DNA from: Caldanaerobius polysaccharolyticus DSM 13641 | GTDB taxonomy: Bacteria; Bacillota; Thermoanaerobacteria; Thermoanaerobacterales; Caldanaerobiaceae | Length of the DNA: 64,000 bases | Reading direction: 5' to 3' | Assembly: GCF_000427425.1 (NCBI RefSeq) | Contig: NZ_KE386493.1 | Location: forward strand, 70,711-134,710 | Part shown: positions 35,542-45,523 of the stretch, piece by piece | Numbering within the stretch: the first letter of the stretch is position 1 | Layout: each line of letters opens with the position of its first letter | Notes under the pieces: model-generated | Seen by the model: the letters and a program-made list of their open reading frames with translations, nothing else | Database searches by the model: none | Told to the model about the DNA's origin: nothing | Program-made: the position numbers and the translations under genes

Positions 35542-36677
35542 GGTTGAAAGACATAAGCATTTACGTGCACATCCCTTTTTGCGTAAAAAAGTGCTTTTAC
35601 TGCGATTTTAATTCTTTTGCAGGAATGGAGAAATTAAAACCCTATTATCTAGATGCACTAATTGGCGAACTGAAGATGTACGCGTGTAAATTAAAAGGCT
35701 ATAAAGTCAGGACGTTGTTTATAGGAGGAGGTACCCCTACCACTTTTACGCTATCTCAGCTTTCCCTTATTCTGGATACTATTAGCAGCCTTTACGATGT
35801 TGACGATGGGGCAGAAGTGACGGTAGAAGCAAATCCAGGCACTGTTTCTGATCTCATGCTCAGAGGCCTGTCTCTAAGGGGAGTCAACCGCTTGAGCCTG
35901 GGCTTACAGGCTAGGCAGGATCATTTGCTCAAATTGCTGGGAAGGGTGCATACATACGAGCAGTTTTTGTCCAGTTATTACAGTGCTTTAAAGTACTTTG
36001 GCAATGTAAATGTAGACATCATGTTTGGCTTGCCAGGACAGACTATGGACATGTGGACACAGACCCTTGATGCCGTCATCGGGCTTAAACCCCATCATGT
36101 GTCCTGTTATAGCCTTACGATAGAAAACAACACCCCTTTGGGAGATATGGTCAAAAGAGGAATACTCGATTTGCCCGATGAGGACACGGAGCGCCAGATG
36201 TATTATGAAGCCAAAAGGAGATTGCTGGCAGCGGGGTACAGGCATTACGAGATATCCAATTTCGCCTTACCCGGATACCAGTGTAAACACAACACCGCAT
36301 ACTGGACGGACAGCGAATACGTGGGCATAGGAGCTGGAGCCAGTTCTTATTATGACAATATAAGGTATAAAAACGCGGATGATATAACGGATTACATCAA
36401 AAAAGTGCATAAAGGGCTGCTTCCTATAGAGGAATTTGAGTACGTAAGCGAAAGAGAGAAGGTCATTTACGCCATTATTACAGGTTTAAGGCTTATTACA
36501 GGTATAAATTTGAAGGAATTCCGGGAACGATATCATGTGGATTTGCTAAAGGAGTACGGCGACGTCGTTGAAAAATACGGCGATATGGGATTTTTAGAAG
36601 TAAAAAGCGGATTTCTCAGGTTTACTGAAAGAGGAATAGATGTTTCCAATACCGTATTGAGTGATTTTTTAAGATAA
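35538..36677 (+). CDS. hemW: Radical SAM heme chaperone HemW
   Basis: 379 residues from TTG 35538, preceded by GGAGG and overlapping the lepA stop; the open frame continues upstream inside lepA and that part is not real. CxxxCxYC iron-sulfur ligands are Cys15, Cys19 and Cys22, followed by GGGTPTTF and the HemW C-terminal domain. It is related to coproporphyrinogen dehydrogenase, but HemW proteins bind heme and deliver it to cytochromes. lepA-hemW-hrcA is the standard order. Confidence 0.94.
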   Translation: MRLKDISIYVHIPFCVKKCFYCDFNSFAGMEKLKPYYLDALIGELKMYACKLKGYKVRTLFIGGGTPTTFTLSQLSLILDTISSLYDVDDGAEVTVEANPGTVSDLMLRGLSLRGVNRLSLGLQARQDHLLKLLGRVHTYEQFLSSYYSALKYFGNVNVDIMFGLPGQTMDMWTQTLDAVIGLKPHHVSCYSLTIENNTPLGDMVKRGILDLPDEDTERQMYYEAKRRLLAAGYRHYEISNFALPGYQCKHNTAYWTDSEYVGIGAGASSYYDNIRYKNADDITDYIKKVHKGLLPIEEFEYVSEREKVIYAIITGLRLITGINLKEFRERYHVDLLKEYGDVVEKYGDMGFLEVKSGFLRFTERGIDVSNTVLSDFLR

Positions 36678-36680
36678 ATA

Positions 36681-36709
36681 TTGACATTTTACACGTTAAG
36701 TGATATTTT
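36681..36709 (+). promoter_or_regulatory. SigA promoter of the hrcA operon
   Basis: TTGACA (36681-36686), 17-base spacer, TATTTT (36704-36709) with a TGA extension. The CIRCE operator starts 12 bases downstream, where bound HrcA would block transcription. Confidence 0.8.
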
Positions 36710-36720
36710 ATAAGCATGAA

Positions 36721-36747
36721 TTAGCACTCTATAAGTGAGAGTGCTAA
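36721..36747 (+). promoter_or_regulatory. CIRCE operator (HrcA binding site)
   Basis: Exact consensus: TTAGCACTC, nine bases, GAGTGCTAA (36721-36729 and 36739-36747). Placed just before hrcA, so the operon is under HrcA autoregulation. Confidence 0.98.
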
Positions 36748-36767
36748 CAATGAGAGGTGAGGCCAGG

Positions 36768-37829
36768 ATGCAATTGGATGAGAGAAAGGATAAGATCTTA
36801 AAAGCTGTAGTTGACGGATATATAAAGACAGCCGACCCTGTGGGTTCGAGGACAATTGCAAAAAAGTATAAGATAGGCCTGAGTTCAGCCACGATACGGA
36901 ATGAAATGGCTGACCTTGAAGATATGGGTTATCTTGAGCAGCCTCACACGTCTGCAGGTAGGATACCATCCATTAAAGGTTACAGATATTATGTGGACAG
37001 TATTATGCAGGATTTAATAAGTTTGACTTCGGAATTAGATGAAAGGGAAAAGTATATACTGGAAAAATACCTGTTTGAGGAAATATCTTCTGACGCAGAA
37101 GATAGGATTGAGGAGATAATCAAGAAGATCGCCAAATTGCTCTCCAATGTAACCAGGTATACGTCGTTGGTATTAGCCCCTCAGCTCAACCTAAGCAAGC
37201 TCAAGGCGATAAAGCTGGTGCCAATTGACGATAGCAATATCCTGCTGGCTATACTCACTAATACAGGTCTTGTCAGAAATGCGGTTTTGAAGATGAATAA
37301 ACCTATGGATTCTATTGAAGTGGATAGGGTAAACAACCTCATAAACCATAAACTATCATATCTTACCATCGAGGAAATCGACGACGATTTGATCAACAGC
37401 ATTAAAGTGGAGTTTAACGACGATGTTTTGTTGGATAACGTAATAAACTCGATAAAAAAGACCTTGAGAAGAGCCGACGATGGCGATATATTTATGGATG
37501 GTACCACCAACATATTCAATTACCCTGAGTATCAGGATATAAAAAAGGTGAAGAATTTTATGTCTTTGCTGGAAGAGAAGGAATTGCTGTACGAGGTGCT
37601 GCAGCCCAACCGCGATAACGATATAGATATTACCATAGGCAGCGAAAATAAGTTCGACGAAACAAAGGACATGAGCATCATCATAGCAGCGTATAGATTA
37701 AACGGCAGGTCTATAGGCAGCATTGGTATAATAGGACCTACCAGAATGGATTATCGGAAAGCCATAGCAACAGTTAACCTGGTAAAGGAAGACCTGGGAA
37801 AATTAATGGAATACCTTTACGGAATATAA
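36768..37829 (+). CDS. hrcA: Heat-inducible transcription repressor HrcA
   Basis: 353 residues from ATG 36768, which follows GAGGTGAGG; an in-frame GTG at 36735 lies within the CIRCE element and is rejected. N-terminal winged helix (ERKDKILKAVVDGYIKTADPVGSRTIAKKY, SSATIRNEMADLEDMGYLEQPHTSAGRIP) binds CIRCE; the rest is the GAF-like dimer domain. Represses its own operon; GroEL assists folding in known cases. First gene of hrcA-grpE-dnaK-dnaJ. Confidence 0.97.
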   Translation: MQLDERKDKILKAVVDGYIKTADPVGSRTIAKKYKIGLSSATIRNEMADLEDMGYLEQPHTSAGRIPSIKGYRYYVDSIMQDLISLTSELDEREKYILEKYLFEEISSDAEDRIEEIIKKIAKLLSNVTRYTSLVLAPQLNLSKLKAIKLVPIDDSNILLAILTNTGLVRNAVLKMNKPMDSIEVDRVNNLINHKLSYLTIEEIDDDLINSIKVEFNDDVLLDNVINSIKKTLRRADDGDIFMDGTTNIFNYPEYQDIKKVKNFMSLLEEKELLYEVLQPNRDNDIDITIGSENKFDETKDMSIIIAAYRLNGRSIGSIGIIGPTRMDYRKAIATVNLVKEDLGKLMEYLYGI

Positions 37830-37845
37830 AACAAGGGGTGGATAG

Positions 37846-38454
37846 GTGTTGGAAAAGAAAGAAGAGAAGATGGCTGAAGAGATTAATTGCGATAAGGCCG
37901 ATGAGCCTCAGGAGGCACGGCAGGTTGAAAACGGCGGTGAAGGCGGTGAAAATGGGTGCCAGTGCGAAGACGAACAAGAGCAGGCTGCTGAAGAGGTGAA
38001 AAAGCTTAAAGAGGCGCTGGAGGCAAAAACAAAGGAGGCTGATGAGTATTTAAATCTGGCCAAAAGAATTCAAGCTGAGTTTGACAATTTTAGAAAGCGG
38101 ACTCAGAAAGAAAAAGAGGATTTGGTGAAGTACGGCAATGAGCAGCTTATACTGGCGATGTTACCTGTTCTCGATAACCTTGAGAGGGCGGCGGCGGTAG
38201 AGGTCAATGACGCCAATAGGGCTATAATAGATGGTGTTAATATGGTGATAAATCAATTCAAGAAGGTATTGTCGGATTTTAATGTAAAAGAGATCCAGGC
38301 AGAGGGAAAGCCCTTTGATCCATATAAGCACCATGCTGTGATGCAGGTAGAAGATAGCGGCTGCGAGCCTAATACCGTGGTAGAAGTACTTCAAAAAGGT
38401 TATGAATTAAATGATCGCGTGATAAGGCCAAGTCTTGTAAAAGTTGCAAAATAA
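37846..38454 (+). CDS. grpE: Nucleotide exchange factor GrpE
   Basis: 202 residues from GTG 37846. About 55 very acidic residues at the N terminus (EEKMAEEINCDKADEPQEA), a long coiled coil (about 45-100), then the four-helix and beta-wing region ending GYELNDRVIRPSLVKVAK, the family C terminus. It dimerises and releases ADP from DnaK. Confidence 0.96.
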   Translation: MLEKKEEKMAEEINCDKADEPQEARQVENGGEGGENGCQCEDEQEQAAEEVKKLKEALEAKTKEADEYLNLAKRIQAEFDNFRKRTQKEKEDLVKYGNEQLILAMLPVLDNLERAAAVEVNDANRAIIDGVNMVINQFKKVLSDFNVKEIQAEGKPFDPYKHHAVMQVEDSGCEPNTVVEVLQKGYELNDRVIRPSLVKVAK

Positions 38455-38482
38455 AATCAGGAGTTTAAGGAGGAGTGCTTAA

Positions 38483-40315
38483 ATGGGAAAAATTATTGGA
38501 ATTGACCTTGGCACCACATTTTCATGTGTGGCAGTGATGGAAGGTGGCCAACCGGTGGTAATACCTAACGCAGAAGGAGCTAGGACTACGCCTTCTGTGG
38601 TGGCCTTTACAGATACAGGAGAGAGATTAGTGGGCCAGGTGGCAAAGCGGCAGGCTATAACCAATCCCGAGAGAACCGTCATGTCTATAAAAAGACATAT
38701 GGGTACAAATTACAAAGTAAACATAGATGGCAAAGAGTATACCCCGCAGGAGATATCTGCGTTTATTCTGCAGAAGCTCAAAAGAGATGCAGAAGCGTAT
38801 CTGGGAGAACCAGTTACGCAAGCGGTTATAACGGTTCCAGCGTACTTTAACGACAGCCAGAGGCAAGCCACAAAAGACGCAGGCAGGATTGCGGGCCTTG
38901 AGGTATTGAGGATTATCAATGAGCCTACGGCGGCCTCACTGGCCTACGGACTGGACAAAGAAGAGAACCAGAAGATAATGGTGTACGACTTAGGAGGAGG
39001 TACCTTTGACGTATCCATCCTTGAATTAGGCGATGGAGTCTTTGAAGTGTTAGCTACCAGTGGAAATAACCATCTGGGCGGCGATGACTTCGACCAGAGG
39101 ATAATGGATTGGCTGATAGATGGATTTAAAAAGGAGCACGGCATAGACCTCAGCAAGGACAAGATGGCTTTGCAGAGGTTGAAAGAGGCTGCAGAAAAGG
39201 CGAAGATAGAGCTTTCCTCTGCCACTTCTTCTCTGATAAGCCTTCCATTTATCACGGCGGATGCGACGGGGCCAAAGCACCTGGAAGTTACGTTGACGAG
39301 GGCCAAGTTTGAGGAGCTCATATCAGACCTGGTGGCGTCTACAGAAGGTCCGGTAAGACAGGCGTTGAGCGATGCCAATTTAACGCCGGATAAAATCGAT
39401 AAAGTTATACTGGTAGGAGGTTCTACCAGAATACCCCTGGTTCAGGAGACGGTTAGGAGACTTACGGGGAAAGAGCCTCATAAAGGGATTAACCCCGATG
39501 AGTGCGTGGCTATAGGAGCTGCTATACAGGCAGGAGTTTTGGGCGGTGAGGTAAAAGATATACTGCTGTTGGATGTAACGCCCCTTTCCCTGGGCATTGA
39601 GACACTGGGCGGCGTGTTTACAAAGCTCATTGAGCGCAACACCACCATACCTACTAAAAAGAGTCAGATATTCTCCACAGCAGCTGATAACCAGACTTCG
39701 GTGGAAATTCACGTCCTCCAGGGCGAGAGGCCCATGGCTAAGGACAATAAGACACTGGGCCGCTTTACCCTTACAGGTATTCCTCCTGCGCCTAGAGGGG
39801 TGCCGCAGATTGAAGTAACTTTTGACATCGACGCTAACGGAATTGTACATGTCTCGGCTAAAGACCTGGGTACTGGTAAAGAGCAAAGCATAACGATTAC
39901 GTCTACCACCAATCTCAGCGAAGAGGAAATCGAGAGGATGAGAAAAGAGGCTGAGAAGTACGCTGAAGAGGATAAAAAGAGGAAAGAAGAGGCCGATATA
40001 AGGAACAACGCGGACTCGGCTATATACCAGGCCGAAAAGACATTAAAAGACCTGGGCGATAAGGTGACGCCACAGGAAAGGGAGAAGATCAATGCGGAAA
40101 TAGAGAAGGTGAGAAAGGCCTTAAGCGGCAGCGATATTCAGGCTATAAAAGATGCCACAGAGTCGTTGTCCCAGGCTTTCTATGAAGTCTCTACCAGGAT
40201 ATATCAGCAGGCCGGAGCCAGTGGAAACGCTGGTGGGAATACAGGAGCCGGTTCCAACAATTCAGGCCGTGACGATAACGGCAACACTTACAATGCGGAT
40301 TACAAAGTCGACTGA
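38483..40315 (+). CDS. dnaK: Molecular chaperone DnaK (Hsp70)
   Basis: 610 residues, normal for Firmicutes. [19 protein letters not shown] at the start, [12 protein letters not shown] and the ATP-site [11 protein letters not shown], then the substrate-binding domain with [19 protein letters not shown] and a lid. The C-terminal tail is Gly/Asn-rich ([15 protein letters not shown]) and ends YNADYKVD, where many others end in EEVD-like acids. ATG with AAGGAGGAG. An intrinsic hairpin follows before dnaJ. Confidence 0.98.
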   Translation: MGKIIGIDLGTTFSCVAVMEGGQPVVIPNAEGARTTPSVVAFTDTGERLVGQVAKRQAITNPERTVMSIKRHMGTNYKVNIDGKEYTPQEISAFILQKLKRDAEAYLGEPVTQAVITVPAYFNDSQRQATKDAGRIAGLEVLRIINEPTAASLAYGLDKEENQKIMVYDLGGGTFDVSILELGDGVFEVLATSGNNHLGGDDFDQRIMDWLIDGFKKEHGIDLSKDKMALQRLKEAAEKAKIELSSATSSLISLPFITADATGPKHLEVTLTRAKFEELISDLVASTEGPVRQALSDANLTPDKIDKVILVGGSTRIPLVQETVRRLTGKEPHKGINPDECVAIGAAIQAGVLGGEVKDILLLDVTPLSLGIETLGGVFTKLIERNTTIPTKKSQIFSTAADNQTSVEIHVLQGERPMAKDNKTLGRFTLTGIPPAPRGVPQIEVTFDIDANGIVHVSAKDLGTGKEQSITITSTTNLSEEEIERMRKEAEKYAEEDKKRKEEADIRNNADSAIYQAEKTLKDLGDKVTPQEREKINAEIEKVRKALSGSDIQAIKDATESLSQAFYEVSTRIYQQAGASGNAGGNTGAGSNNSGRDDNGNTYNADYKVD

Positions 40316-40318
40316 AAC

Positions 40319-40345
40319 AAAACCTGCCCTGTCAGGGCAGGTTTT
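40319..40345 (+). terminator. Hairpin/attenuator between dnaK and dnaJ
   Basis: Eleven-base-pair stem AAAACCTGCCC with GGGCAGGTTTT (40319-40329 and 40335-40345), loop TGTCA, with T's at the end of the stem. It has the form of an intrinsic terminator inside the operon and would leave dnaJ and later genes at lower levels; partial termination is inferred. Confidence 0.75.
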
Positions 40346-40365
40346 AGACTGAGGTGGTGATTGGA

Positions 40366-41514
40366 TTGGCGAGAGACTATTACGAGATATTAGGGGTGGA
40401 TAGAAATGCGTCACAGGACGAGATAAAAAAAGCGTATAGAAAGCTGGCAAAGAAGTACCACCCTGACATGAATCCAGGTGACAAAGAAGCTGAGCAGAAG
40501 TTTAAGGAGATCAACGAGGCTTATGAGGTGTTGAGCGACCCTGAAAAGAAAGCCAGATACGACCAGTTTGGCCATGCCGGCGTCAATGGCCAGGGTGGAT
40601 TTAACACGGGAGGATTTGGCGGCGGCTTTGGTGACTTTGGCGATTTTGGAGATTTTGGCGGCTTTGGAGATATATTTGATATGTTTTTTGGCGAAGGCTT
40701 TACAGGCCGCAGGAGAAATAGCCCACAAAAAGGCGCTGACATAAGGTATCATATGACCATAACCTTTGAGGAAGCGGCTTTTGGCGCAGAAAAAGAGTTT
40801 AGGGTAGAGCGCACCGAGATGTGTAGCACCTGCAATGGCACAGGTGCAAAGCCCGGTACAAAGCCGGTTACCTGTGGGTACTGCGGGGGAACAGGTCAGA
40901 TAAGGCAGACCCAGCGAACTCCTTTGGGTAGCTTCACACAGGTGAGAACTTGTGAGCATTGCCGTGGTACAGGCAAGATCATAAAGGAGCTCTGTCCTGA
41001 TTGCAGAGGGACTGGAAGGATGAGAAGGTCACGAAGGGTAAAAGTGAAGATACCCGCTGGGGTAGATAACGGCTCCGTCATATCTCTAAGGGGAGAAGGT
41101 GAGCTGGGGGTCAACGGAGGCCCTCCAGGGGACCTGTTTATTGAGATAAAGGTAAAGCCCCATGAGATTTTCAAAAGAGAGGGGCAAAACATTATATGCG
41201 AAATCCCAATTTCCTTTGTTCAGGCTGCACTGGGAGCTGAAATAGAAGTTCCCACGTTGGAAGGGAAAATAAAGTACACCATACCTGAAGGCACCCAGAG
41301 CGGGACTGTGTTCAGGTTAAAGGGCAAAGGTATACCCAGTGTAAGAGGATATGGCAGAGGGGATGAGTTAATAAAGGTGTACGTAGAAGTTCCTAAAAAA
41401 CTTACGGAAAAGCAGAAAGAGCTGTTGAGGAAGTTTGCGGAGATAAGCGGTGAGGATGTGAACGAGCAGAGCAAGTCTTTTTTTGAGAAGATGAGAAACG
41501 TATTTGGAGGTTAA
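40366..41514 (+). CDS. dnaJ: Chaperone protein DnaJ
   Basis: 382 residues from TTG 40366, 9 bases after GAGGTG; in-frame GTG codons at 40354 and 40357 overlap that site. J domain with HPD at 32-34, a Gly/Phe linker ([15 protein letters not shown]), four CxxCxGxG zinc motifs ([32 protein letters not shown]) and C-terminal substrate domains. Stimulates DnaK ATP hydrolysis. Confidence 0.97.
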   Translation: MARDYYEILGVDRNASQDEIKKAYRKLAKKYHPDMNPGDKEAEQKFKEINEAYEVLSDPEKKARYDQFGHAGVNGQGGFNTGGFGGGFGDFGDFGDFGGFGDIFDMFFGEGFTGRRRNSPQKGADIRYHMTITFEEAAFGAEKEFRVERTEMCSTCNGTGAKPGTKPVTCGYCGGTGQIRQTQRTPLGSFTQVRTCEHCRGTGKIIKELCPDCRGTGRMRRSRRVKVKIPAGVDNGSVISLRGEGELGVNGGPPGDLFIEIKVKPHEIFKREGQNIICEIPISFVQAALGAEIEVPTLEGKIKYTIPEGTQSGTVFRLKGKGIPSVRGYGRGDELIKVYVEVPKKLTEKQKELLRKFAEISGEDVNEQSKSFFEKMRNVFGG

Positions 41515-41519
41515 AAATT

Positions 41520-42455
41520 ATGAGTTGGATAGAAGTCCAGGTCAAGACAACCCGGGATGCGGTAGACGCTGTTTCCAATATCCTCTACGATGTAGGCGCT
41601 GGAGGTGTGGTAATAGAGGATTTTCATATAGCTTCAGAAGCAACAGAATGGGATGAAGAGGATGTAGATAAATTAATCGTAGAAGACAACATAGCGGTGG
41701 TAAAAGGGTATTTGCCAGAGGGACCTGATTTGCCCGATAAGCTGAACACGGTAAGAAATCGCGTAAAAGAACTGGGCAACTACATCAACACAGGGGAGAG
41801 CACTATAAGCACTGCGGAGGTATACGAAGAAGATTGGGCTAACTCGTGGAAAAAATATTATAAACCTGTAAAAATTGGGCCAAAGATCGTCATCAAACCC
41901 GAGTGGGAACAATACCAGGCTGATAAAGGTGAGCTGGTTGTCCAGATAGATCCTGGCATGGCTTTTGGAACAGGTACCCACGAAACCACCAGGATGTGCA
42001 TAGTGATGTTACAAAAATACCTAAAGCCAGGCATGAGCTTGCTGGATGTAGGATGCGGTTCGGGAATACTGTCGGTGACAGCGGCAAAATTAGGGGCATC
42101 CAGGGTCTTGGCTTTGGATATAGACGATGTAGCAGTTAATGTGGCGCGGGACAACGTGTTGAAAAACGGCGTAAATAATGTGGTAGAGGTTAGGAAAAAC
42201 GATGGGCTGAAGGGTTTAAAGAATGAGGACATAAAGGCCGATATGGTCGTGGCCAATATAATAGCTGATGTGATAATAAAGATAACCCGCGACGTCAGAG
42301 AAAATTTAAAAAAAGGCGGCATATACATCGCCAGTGGTATTATAAAGGAGAGAGAAAAGGACGTGGTGCAAGAGCTTAAAGTCCATGGTTTTTCCATTGT
42401 GGAGAGCATGTATGACGGCGAGTGGGTTGCGATGGGTTGTGTATTAAATGCATAA
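41520..42455 (+). CDS. prmA: Ribosomal protein L11 methyltransferase
   Basis: 311 residues, ATG five bases after dnaJ. N-terminal L11-binding domain (about 1-85), then class I methyltransferase with DPGMAFGTGTHETT and the SAM motif LLDVGCGSGILS. Methylates L11 amino groups. dnaJ-prmA-rsmE is the standard order. Confidence 0.96.
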   Translation: MSWIEVQVKTTRDAVDAVSNILYDVGAGGVVIEDFHIASEATEWDEEDVDKLIVEDNIAVVKGYLPEGPDLPDKLNTVRNRVKELGNYINTGESTISTAEVYEEDWANSWKKYYKPVKIGPKIVIKPEWEQYQADKGELVVQIDPGMAFGTGTHETTRMCIVMLQKYLKPGMSLLDVGCGSGILSVTAAKLGASRVLALDIDDVAVNVARDNVLKNGVNNVVEVRKNDGLKGLKNEDIKADMVVANIIADVIIKITRDVRENLKKGGIYIASGIIKEREKDVVQELKVHGFSIVESMYDGEWVAMGCVLNA

Positions 42456-43179
42456 GTTCTTTGTATCCCCTGAAAATGTATTTGATAAAAAAGTTATGAT
42501 AACAGACAGGGATGAGCTCAATCACTTCAAGGTCCTGCATATAAAAAAGGGAGAAAACATCGTGGTATCCGATGGCATAGGAAATGACTACAGAGTAGAA
42601 GTCGTAGAGATAAATGAAAAGTACGTGACGGCCAGTATATTAAGCGTCCTTCAGCCAGTAAAAGCCAGTGTGGACATCACCCTTTATCAGGCGCTTCCTA
42701 AGTCTGCTAAGATGGACTTGATCGTCCAAAAGTGTACTGAGCTGGGTATTAACAGCATTGTGCCTGTCATCACTGAGAGGGTCGTCGTAAAGTGGGATGA
42801 CAGCAGCGGCAAGCTGGTGCGGTGGAGGAGAATTGCTTATGAATCCTCTAAACAATGCCGACGCTCTACAGTTCCCTATATACACGAACCTATGGCCTTT
42901 GAAGATGTGCTGGAGTCCATAAAGTCCTACGATATTTTTTTTCTCCCTCATGAGGCGGAAAATATCGTCCACTTAAAAGACATTATGCGAAAGGGTAAGA
43001 GCTTTAAAAAGGTGGGAATACTCATAGGTCCCGAGGGCGGATTTAGCGATGGAGAAGTGACCAGGGCGGTGCAAAGCGGGGCCTGTCCGGTGACACTTGG
43101 GCCAAGGGTTTTGAGGACTGAGACAGCGGGTTTTGTTACCGTTTCGCTGATCATGTACGAGATGGGGGATATCGGTTGA
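42448..43179 (+). CDS. rsmE: 16S rRNA (uracil1498-N3)-methyltransferase
   Basis: 243 residues; ATG overlaps the end of prmA by eight bases. PUA-like N-terminal domain and a SPOUT-fold C-terminal half with the deep knot motifs LIGPEGGFSDGEV and LGPRVLRTETAG. Methylates U1498 of 16S rRNA. Stop overlaps the mtaB ATG. Confidence 0.95.
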   Translation: MHKFFVSPENVFDKKVMITDRDELNHFKVLHIKKGENIVVSDGIGNDYRVEVVEINEKYVTASILSVLQPVKASVDITLYQALPKSAKMDLIVQKCTELGINSIVPVITERVVVKWDDSSGKLVRWRRIAYESSKQCRRSTVPYIHEPMAFEDVLESIKSYDIFFLPHEAENIVHLKDIMRKGKSFKKVGILIGPEGGFSDGEVTRAVQSGACPVTLGPRVLRTETAGFVTVSLIMYEMGDIG

Positions 43180-44483
43180 TGCAAAAAAAGGCTGCGTTTT
43201 ACACACTGGGTTGCAAGGTTAATCAGTATGAAACAGAGGCGATGCAAGAGCTGTTTGAAAAAGCTGGATATGCTGTTGTGGATTTCGATCAGGTGGCCGA
43301 TGTGTACATCATAAATACGTGCACGGTAACAGCAAGGAGTGACAGCAAGTCCCGCAGTCTCATTCACAAAGCATCAAAGCTCAATCCGGATGCGGTTATA
43401 GGAGTAGTGGGCTGTTATGCACAGGTAGCTTCTGATGAGATAATGAATATCCCCGGCGTGGATCTCGTGGTAGGAACCAATCGCAAACAGGAGATAGTGC
43501 ACCTGGTAGAAGAAGCTATGAAAGGGAAAAGAGTTAAAGCTGTAGGGAACATATGGAATGAGAGGGATTTTGAGCAACTGGCTGTGTCAAGCCATAAGGG
43601 GAGGACCAGGGCTTACGTCAAGATCCAGGAGGGATGTAACCAGTTTTGCACCTATTGCATAATACCCTATGCCAGAGGACCTATCAGGAGCAGGCCTGTG
43701 AGAGATGTCATAGAGGAAATAAACCGTTTAGCCCATGCGGGATTTAAAGAAGTGGTGCTTACGGGTATACATGTGGCGTCGTATGGTAAAGATCTGGAAG
43801 GGGAAAAGCTCATCGATCTGATAGAAGATGTAAGCAAGGTAGAAGGCATTGAGAGAATTCGCATGAGTTCTGTGGAGCCGTCCCTCTTGACAGAGGAATT
43901 TGTGAACCGCGTGGCTCATATGCCCAAGTTTTGCAGGCATTTTCACATATCTCTGCAAAGTGGGTGTGATGAGACTTTAAAGAGGATGCGGCGAAGTTAC
44001 ACCACGTCGGACTACAGGGATGTGGTAAACATGATAAGGGATTTGATTCCCGATGTAGCTATAACCACCGATATAATGGTGGGTTTTCCCGGTGAGACAG
44101 AGGAGGAATTTGAAAAGAGCTATGATTTTGTGAGAGAAATGAGGTTCAGCCACATGCACGTTTTCAAATACTCAAAGCGCAAAGGTACGCCGGCTGCCCG
44201 GTATCCGGATCAGGTTAAAAACAGCGTAAAAGAGCAGCGCAGTAAAAAGATGATACAGTTGGGCTATGAGTTAAAACAGGAGTACATGTCGCGTTTTTTA
44301 GGTACTGTACAGCACGTCCTCTTTGAGCAGGTATCAGATGACAACCAAGGTTATGTAGAAGGGCTTACCGATACGTATATAAGGGTGTTGGCAGCAGGTG
44401 ACAAGTCTTTATGCAACGAGATTTTACCCGTTGAGTTTATAGCCATAGAGGGTGACCACGTGATAGGAAAATTGGTTAAATAA
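43179..44483 (+). CDS. mtaB: tRNA t6A37 methylthiotransferase MtaB
   Basis: 434 residues from ATG 43179, overlapping the rsmE TGA; GGGGGA upstream. N-terminal UPF0004 domain (TLGCKVNQYET, Cys cluster with NTCTVTARSDSKSR and GCYAQ), radical SAM CNQFCTYCIIPYARG, and a C-terminal TRAM domain. Converts t6A to ms2t6A at position 37 of ANN-decoding tRNAs. The GCKVNQYE form separates it from MiaB. Confidence 0.94.
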   Translation: MQKKAAFYTLGCKVNQYETEAMQELFEKAGYAVVDFDQVADVYIINTCTVTARSDSKSRSLIHKASKLNPDAVIGVVGCYAQVASDEIMNIPGVDLVVGTNRKQEIVHLVEEAMKGKRVKAVGNIWNERDFEQLAVSSHKGRTRAYVKIQEGCNQFCTYCIIPYARGPIRSRPVRDVIEEINRLAHAGFKEVVLTGIHVASYGKDLEGEKLIDLIEDVSKVEGIERIRMSSVEPSLLTEEFVNRVAHMPKFCRHFHISLQSGCDETLKRMRRSYTTSDYRDVVNMIRDLIPDVAITTDIMVGFPGETEEEFEKSYDFVREMRFSHMHVFKYSKRKGTPAARYPDQVKNSVKEQRSKKMIQLGYELKQEYMSRFLGTVQHVLFEQVSDDNQGYVEGLTDTYIRVLAAGDKSLCNEILPVEFIAIEGDHVIGKLVK

Positions 44484-44535
44484 GAAGGATTTTTTAAATT
44501 TGTATGGAATATAAATATACAGCAGAGGTGATAAT

Positions 44536-44877
44536 ATGTCTGATTGCATATTCTGTAAAATAGTAAAAAAAGAGGTTCCATCACAGGTCGTATACGAAGA
44601 CGATAGAGTAATGGCTTTTAAGGATATAAATCCTGTAGCACCGGTGCACGTGCTCATCATACCAAAGGTACACGTAGAGTCCATAATGGAGTTGGACCCG
44701 GCTTCTGATGTACTTAAAGGGATCGTGCAGACAGTGCAGAAGCTGTCTAAGGAGCAGGGCATTGCCCAGGATGGATTTAGAGTAGTGGTCAATTGTGGCC
44801 CTGCAGCAGGTCAGACGGTAAACCACCTTCATTTTCACCTTATAGGAGGCAGGAATATGGGGTGGCCGCCCGGTTGA
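44536..44877 (+). CDS. HIT family hydrolase (HinT-like)
   Basis: 113 residues; ATG with [27 protein letters not shown] at the start and the histidine triad HLHFHLIGG near the end (catalytic central His). Close in form to HinT purine nucleoside phosphoramidases. Followed by rpsU, its common neighbour. Confidence 0.94.
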   Translation: MSDCIFCKIVKKEVPSQVVYEDDRVMAFKDINPVAPVHVLIIPKVHVESIMELDPASDVLKGIVQTVQKLSKEQGIAQDGFRVVVNCGPAAGQTVNHLHFHLIGGRNMGWPPG

Positions 44878-44885
44878 CGGACAGC

Positions 44886-44914
44886 TTGACTTTGAAAGGC
44901 CGGCAGTATATAAT
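44886..44914 (+). promoter_or_regulatory. SigA promoter of rpsU
   Basis: TTGACT (44886-44891), 17-base spacer, TATAAT (44909-44914); 45 bases before the rpsU ATG. Confidence 0.8.
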
Positions 44915-44959
44915 GGTAATGTGCTTCGCCCAATGGATCGGGAAGGGGGGAGAATACAA

Positions 44960-45136
44960 ATGCCAGAGGTCAGAGTTGGAGAAAATGAGTCCCTGGATAG
45001 CGCGCTCCGCAGGTTTAAAAGAGAATGTGCTATGGCGGGTATCCTTTCTGAGATGAGGAAAAGGGAACATTACGAGAGCCCCAGTGTAAGGCGTAAGAAA
45101 AAGTCTGAAGCTGCGAGGAAGAGAAAGCACAGGTAA
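44960..45136 (+). CDS. rpsU: 30S ribosomal protein S21
   Basis: 58 residues from ATG 44960 behind AAGGGGGG; the open frame continues upstream over the promoter and is not real. [20 protein letters not shown] and a C terminus [15 protein letters not shown] are typical S21. Follows the HIT gene and ends in a terminator; yeast-type GatB/YqeY gene yqeY, often next, is absent here. Confidence 0.97.
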   Translation: MPEVRVGENESLDSALRRFKRECAMAGILSEMRKREHYESPSVRRKKKSEAARKRKHR

Positions 45137-45150
45137 CGTAGTGAGTAGAA

Positions 45151-45178
45151 AAAAATCCGGTTAACACCGGGTTTTTTT
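45151..45178 (+). terminator. Intrinsic terminator after rpsU
   Basis: AAAAATCCGG (45151-45160) pairs with CCGGGTTTTT (45167-45176, one G-U), followed by more T. Confidence 0.88.
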
Positions 45179-45234
45179 ATTTTGCCCACCAGCATAGTAT
45201 TATTATATAAAAGAGAATAGGGGAAGTGAAGGGT

Positions 45235-45513
45235 ATGAAAGAGGATGTGAGCAAGGTAAAAAAAGCTTTTGCCGATATGCTGGATTACCCCAGGGACGTC
45301 ATGCTGGACTTGCCAAAAGTGACCATGATAGGCAATGTAGAGCTGATAATAGATAATCATAAAGGTATCATCGAATACAAGAGCGACCTCATAAGGCTGA
45401 ATTCTAAGTGCGGGGTGATAAAGCTGGTGGGCGACGACCTGGTGATTAAGGAGATACAGCCAGAGGAGATGTACGTAACAGGCAACATCAAGTCCATCGA
45501 GTTTTTCCAATAA
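45235..45513 (+). CDS. yqfC: Sporulation protein YqfC
   Basis: 92 residues from ATG 45235 (an in-frame GTG at 45226 is within the ribosome-site region GGGGAAGTGAAGGG). YabP/YqfC fold: LDYPRDVMLDLPKVTMIGNVELIIDNHKGIIEY. Expressed in the mother cell in known sporeformers; role in sporulation is not fully defined. yqfD follows after ten bases. Confidence 0.92.
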   Translation: MKEDVSKVKKAFADMLDYPRDVMLDLPKVTMIGNVELIIDNHKGIIEYKSDLIRLNSKCGVIKLVGDDLVIKEIQPEEMYVTGNIKSIEFFQ

Positions 45514-45523
45514 GGTGATAAAA

